A stretch of 6,968 nt of DNA from DAISKN01 sp964553925 (GTDB lineage Bacteria > Acidobacteriota > Vicinamibacteria > Marinacidobacterales > SMYC01), in NCBI GenBank assembly GCA_964553925.1, contig CAZKNR010000370.1, positions 1 through 6,968 of the forward strand, read 5' to 3'. Shown in pieces: positions 6,193 through 6,968 of the stretch. A program made the position numbers and the translations under genes. Numbering within the stretch: position 1 is the stretch's first letter; every line of letters starts with the position of its first letter. The notes under the pieces are model-generated. The model was not told the DNA's origin and made no database searches. It worked only from the letters and a program-made list of their open reading frames with translations.

Positions 6193-6968
6193 GGCGGGCT
6201 CGGGGCTTCATCGCGCTCGCGCTCCTTATCGCCGCGGAGAAGGCTTGGGCGGGTCCCTGGCCCACGGGGAAGGGGCATATCTACTGGAACCTCGCCTACG
6301 AGTTCCTCGACACGACCGAGCTCGCGACTCCGGACGGGGTGACCCAGGAGATCCCCGAGTATCGCCTCAGCCAGATCGGGATCTACGGAGCGTACGGTTT
6401 GAGCGATGAGGTAACCGTTGTCCTCGACCGGCTCGGGTTCCGTGACTCTTCGATCGCCGATTTCGAGAGCGCCTCCGGAGTCGAGGACCTCCGCGCCGGA
6501 TTGCAGGTTCAGCTGGGGAAGAAGGGCCCCTGGCTCTTCGCGGCTCGCGGAATCGTTCAAGCTCCCACCGGCGACGAGACCAAGGGGCTCGGCATATTGC
6601 CGACGGGCAGCGGAGCCTGGGAAGGAGACATGCGCTTCTCATTCGGCCGATCCTCGCCGGGTGGACGCGCCTATGGCTACGGGGAGGGCGGATATCAGCT
6701 TCGCGGCAAAGCGCTCAGGGACGGCTTCCTCTACGAAGGCCAGCTCGGGCTCTGGGCATCCTCTCGAGTGCTTCTCATGATCAACCTCCGCGGGGTCCAG
6801 CCGTTTCAAAGCGAGCCCGGCGAGGGCGAGCTGACGTCGCCGTCGGGACTGGGAGACGGCGTGACCTATACGGCCGTCGGCCCGTCCGTGATTCTCGAGT
6901 TGTCCGACAACTGGGGAGTCCAGGTCGAGGCCGAGGACGCGTTCAACGCGAAGAACATCGCGACCGGA
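6189..6968 (+). CDS. Probable outer-membrane beta-barrel protein, 3' end outside window
   Basis: A GTG at 6189 overlaps the DM13 stop (GTGA), and the frame stays open for 260 codons to the window end. Residues 1-22 are a signal peptide (VRRARGFIALALLIAAEKAWA before GPW is the cleavage area). The mature part alternates polar and hydrophobic or aromatic residues in strand-length stretches, such as HIYWNLAYEFLDT, YRLSQIGIYGAYGLSDEVTVVLDRLGF and LRAGLQVQLGKKGPWLFAARG. It then shows GAWEGDMRFSFGRS followed by YGYGEGGYQLRG and LYEGQLGLWAS. This resembles bacterial outer-membrane transporter-like barrels. I cannot name the exact family. The start has no separate ribosome binding site, so translation is probably coupled to the lipoprotein. 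A membrane-surface partner for the DM13 protein is the likely role. Confidence 0.75.
   Translation, partial: MRRARGFIALALLIAAEKAWAGPWPTGKGHIYWNLAYEFLDTTELATPDGVTQEIPEYRLSQIGIYGAYGLSDEVTVVLDRLGFRDSSIADFESASGVEDLRAGLQVQLGKKGPWLFAARGIVQAPTGDETKGLGILPTGSGAWEGDMRFSFGRSSPGGRAYGYGEGGYQLRGKALRDGFLYEGQLGLWASSRVLLMINLRGVQPFQSEPGEGELTSPSGLGDGVTYTAVGPSVILELSDNWGVQVEAEDAFNAKNIATG

Overview
The window is GC-rich bacterial DNA with dense genes, short intergenic gaps, Shine-Dalgarno starts and several GTG starts. It carries an ADOP/MacB-type permease stub, an arsenosugar-type arsM-arsS pair, an ECF sigma/anti-sigma pair and a signal-peptide-bearing outer-membrane-barrel-like protein. These suggest a diderm soil or sediment bacterium, perhaps Acidobacteriota or a similar high-GC phylum. 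The ADOP family is abundant there but not exclusive to it, so the placement is weak.

Left part (1-830): the minus strand carries the N-terminal part of a secreted fasciclin (FAS1) protein, with an unusually AT-rich upstream region. A coding-like minus-strand remnant follows. On the plus strand there is a good ribosome binding site and the first 52 codons of an ADOP/MacB-type permease, ended by a stop where the family normally continues.

Centre (888-4191): three overlapping plus-strand genes form an operon. arsM is an arsenite S-adenosylmethionine methyltransferase of the arsenosugar type, arsS is a radical SAM arsenosugar enzyme with DUF3641, and the third gene is a PiT-family phosphate transporter. 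The joins are TGATG (arsM/arsS) and ATGA (arsS/pit), so translation is probably coupled. As written, arsM has an in-frame TGA plus a frameshift just before its Cys-rich tail, and arsS has a one-base frameshift after its iron-sulfur motif. The transporter is intact. In function the set would link arsenic methylation, adenosyl transfer to make the arsenosugar precursor, and phosphate/arsenate transport.

Right part (4348-6968): an ECF sigma factor stops after region 2, and an anti-sigma factor begins at the tail of its zinc-finger domain. Their junction looks like an internal deletion that removed sigma region 4 and the anti-sigma N-terminus. A gap with a REP-like palindrome and a strong intrinsic terminator follows. 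Next comes an intact pair overlapping by four bases: a lipoprotein with a DM13 domain, and a probable outer-membrane beta-barrel protein that runs off the window end.

The main theme is an arsenosugar/phosphate operon in a stretch where five genes carry lesions. Either the locus is decaying or the assembly contains errors; read data would decide between these. I found no RNA genes, CRISPR array or insertion sequence.
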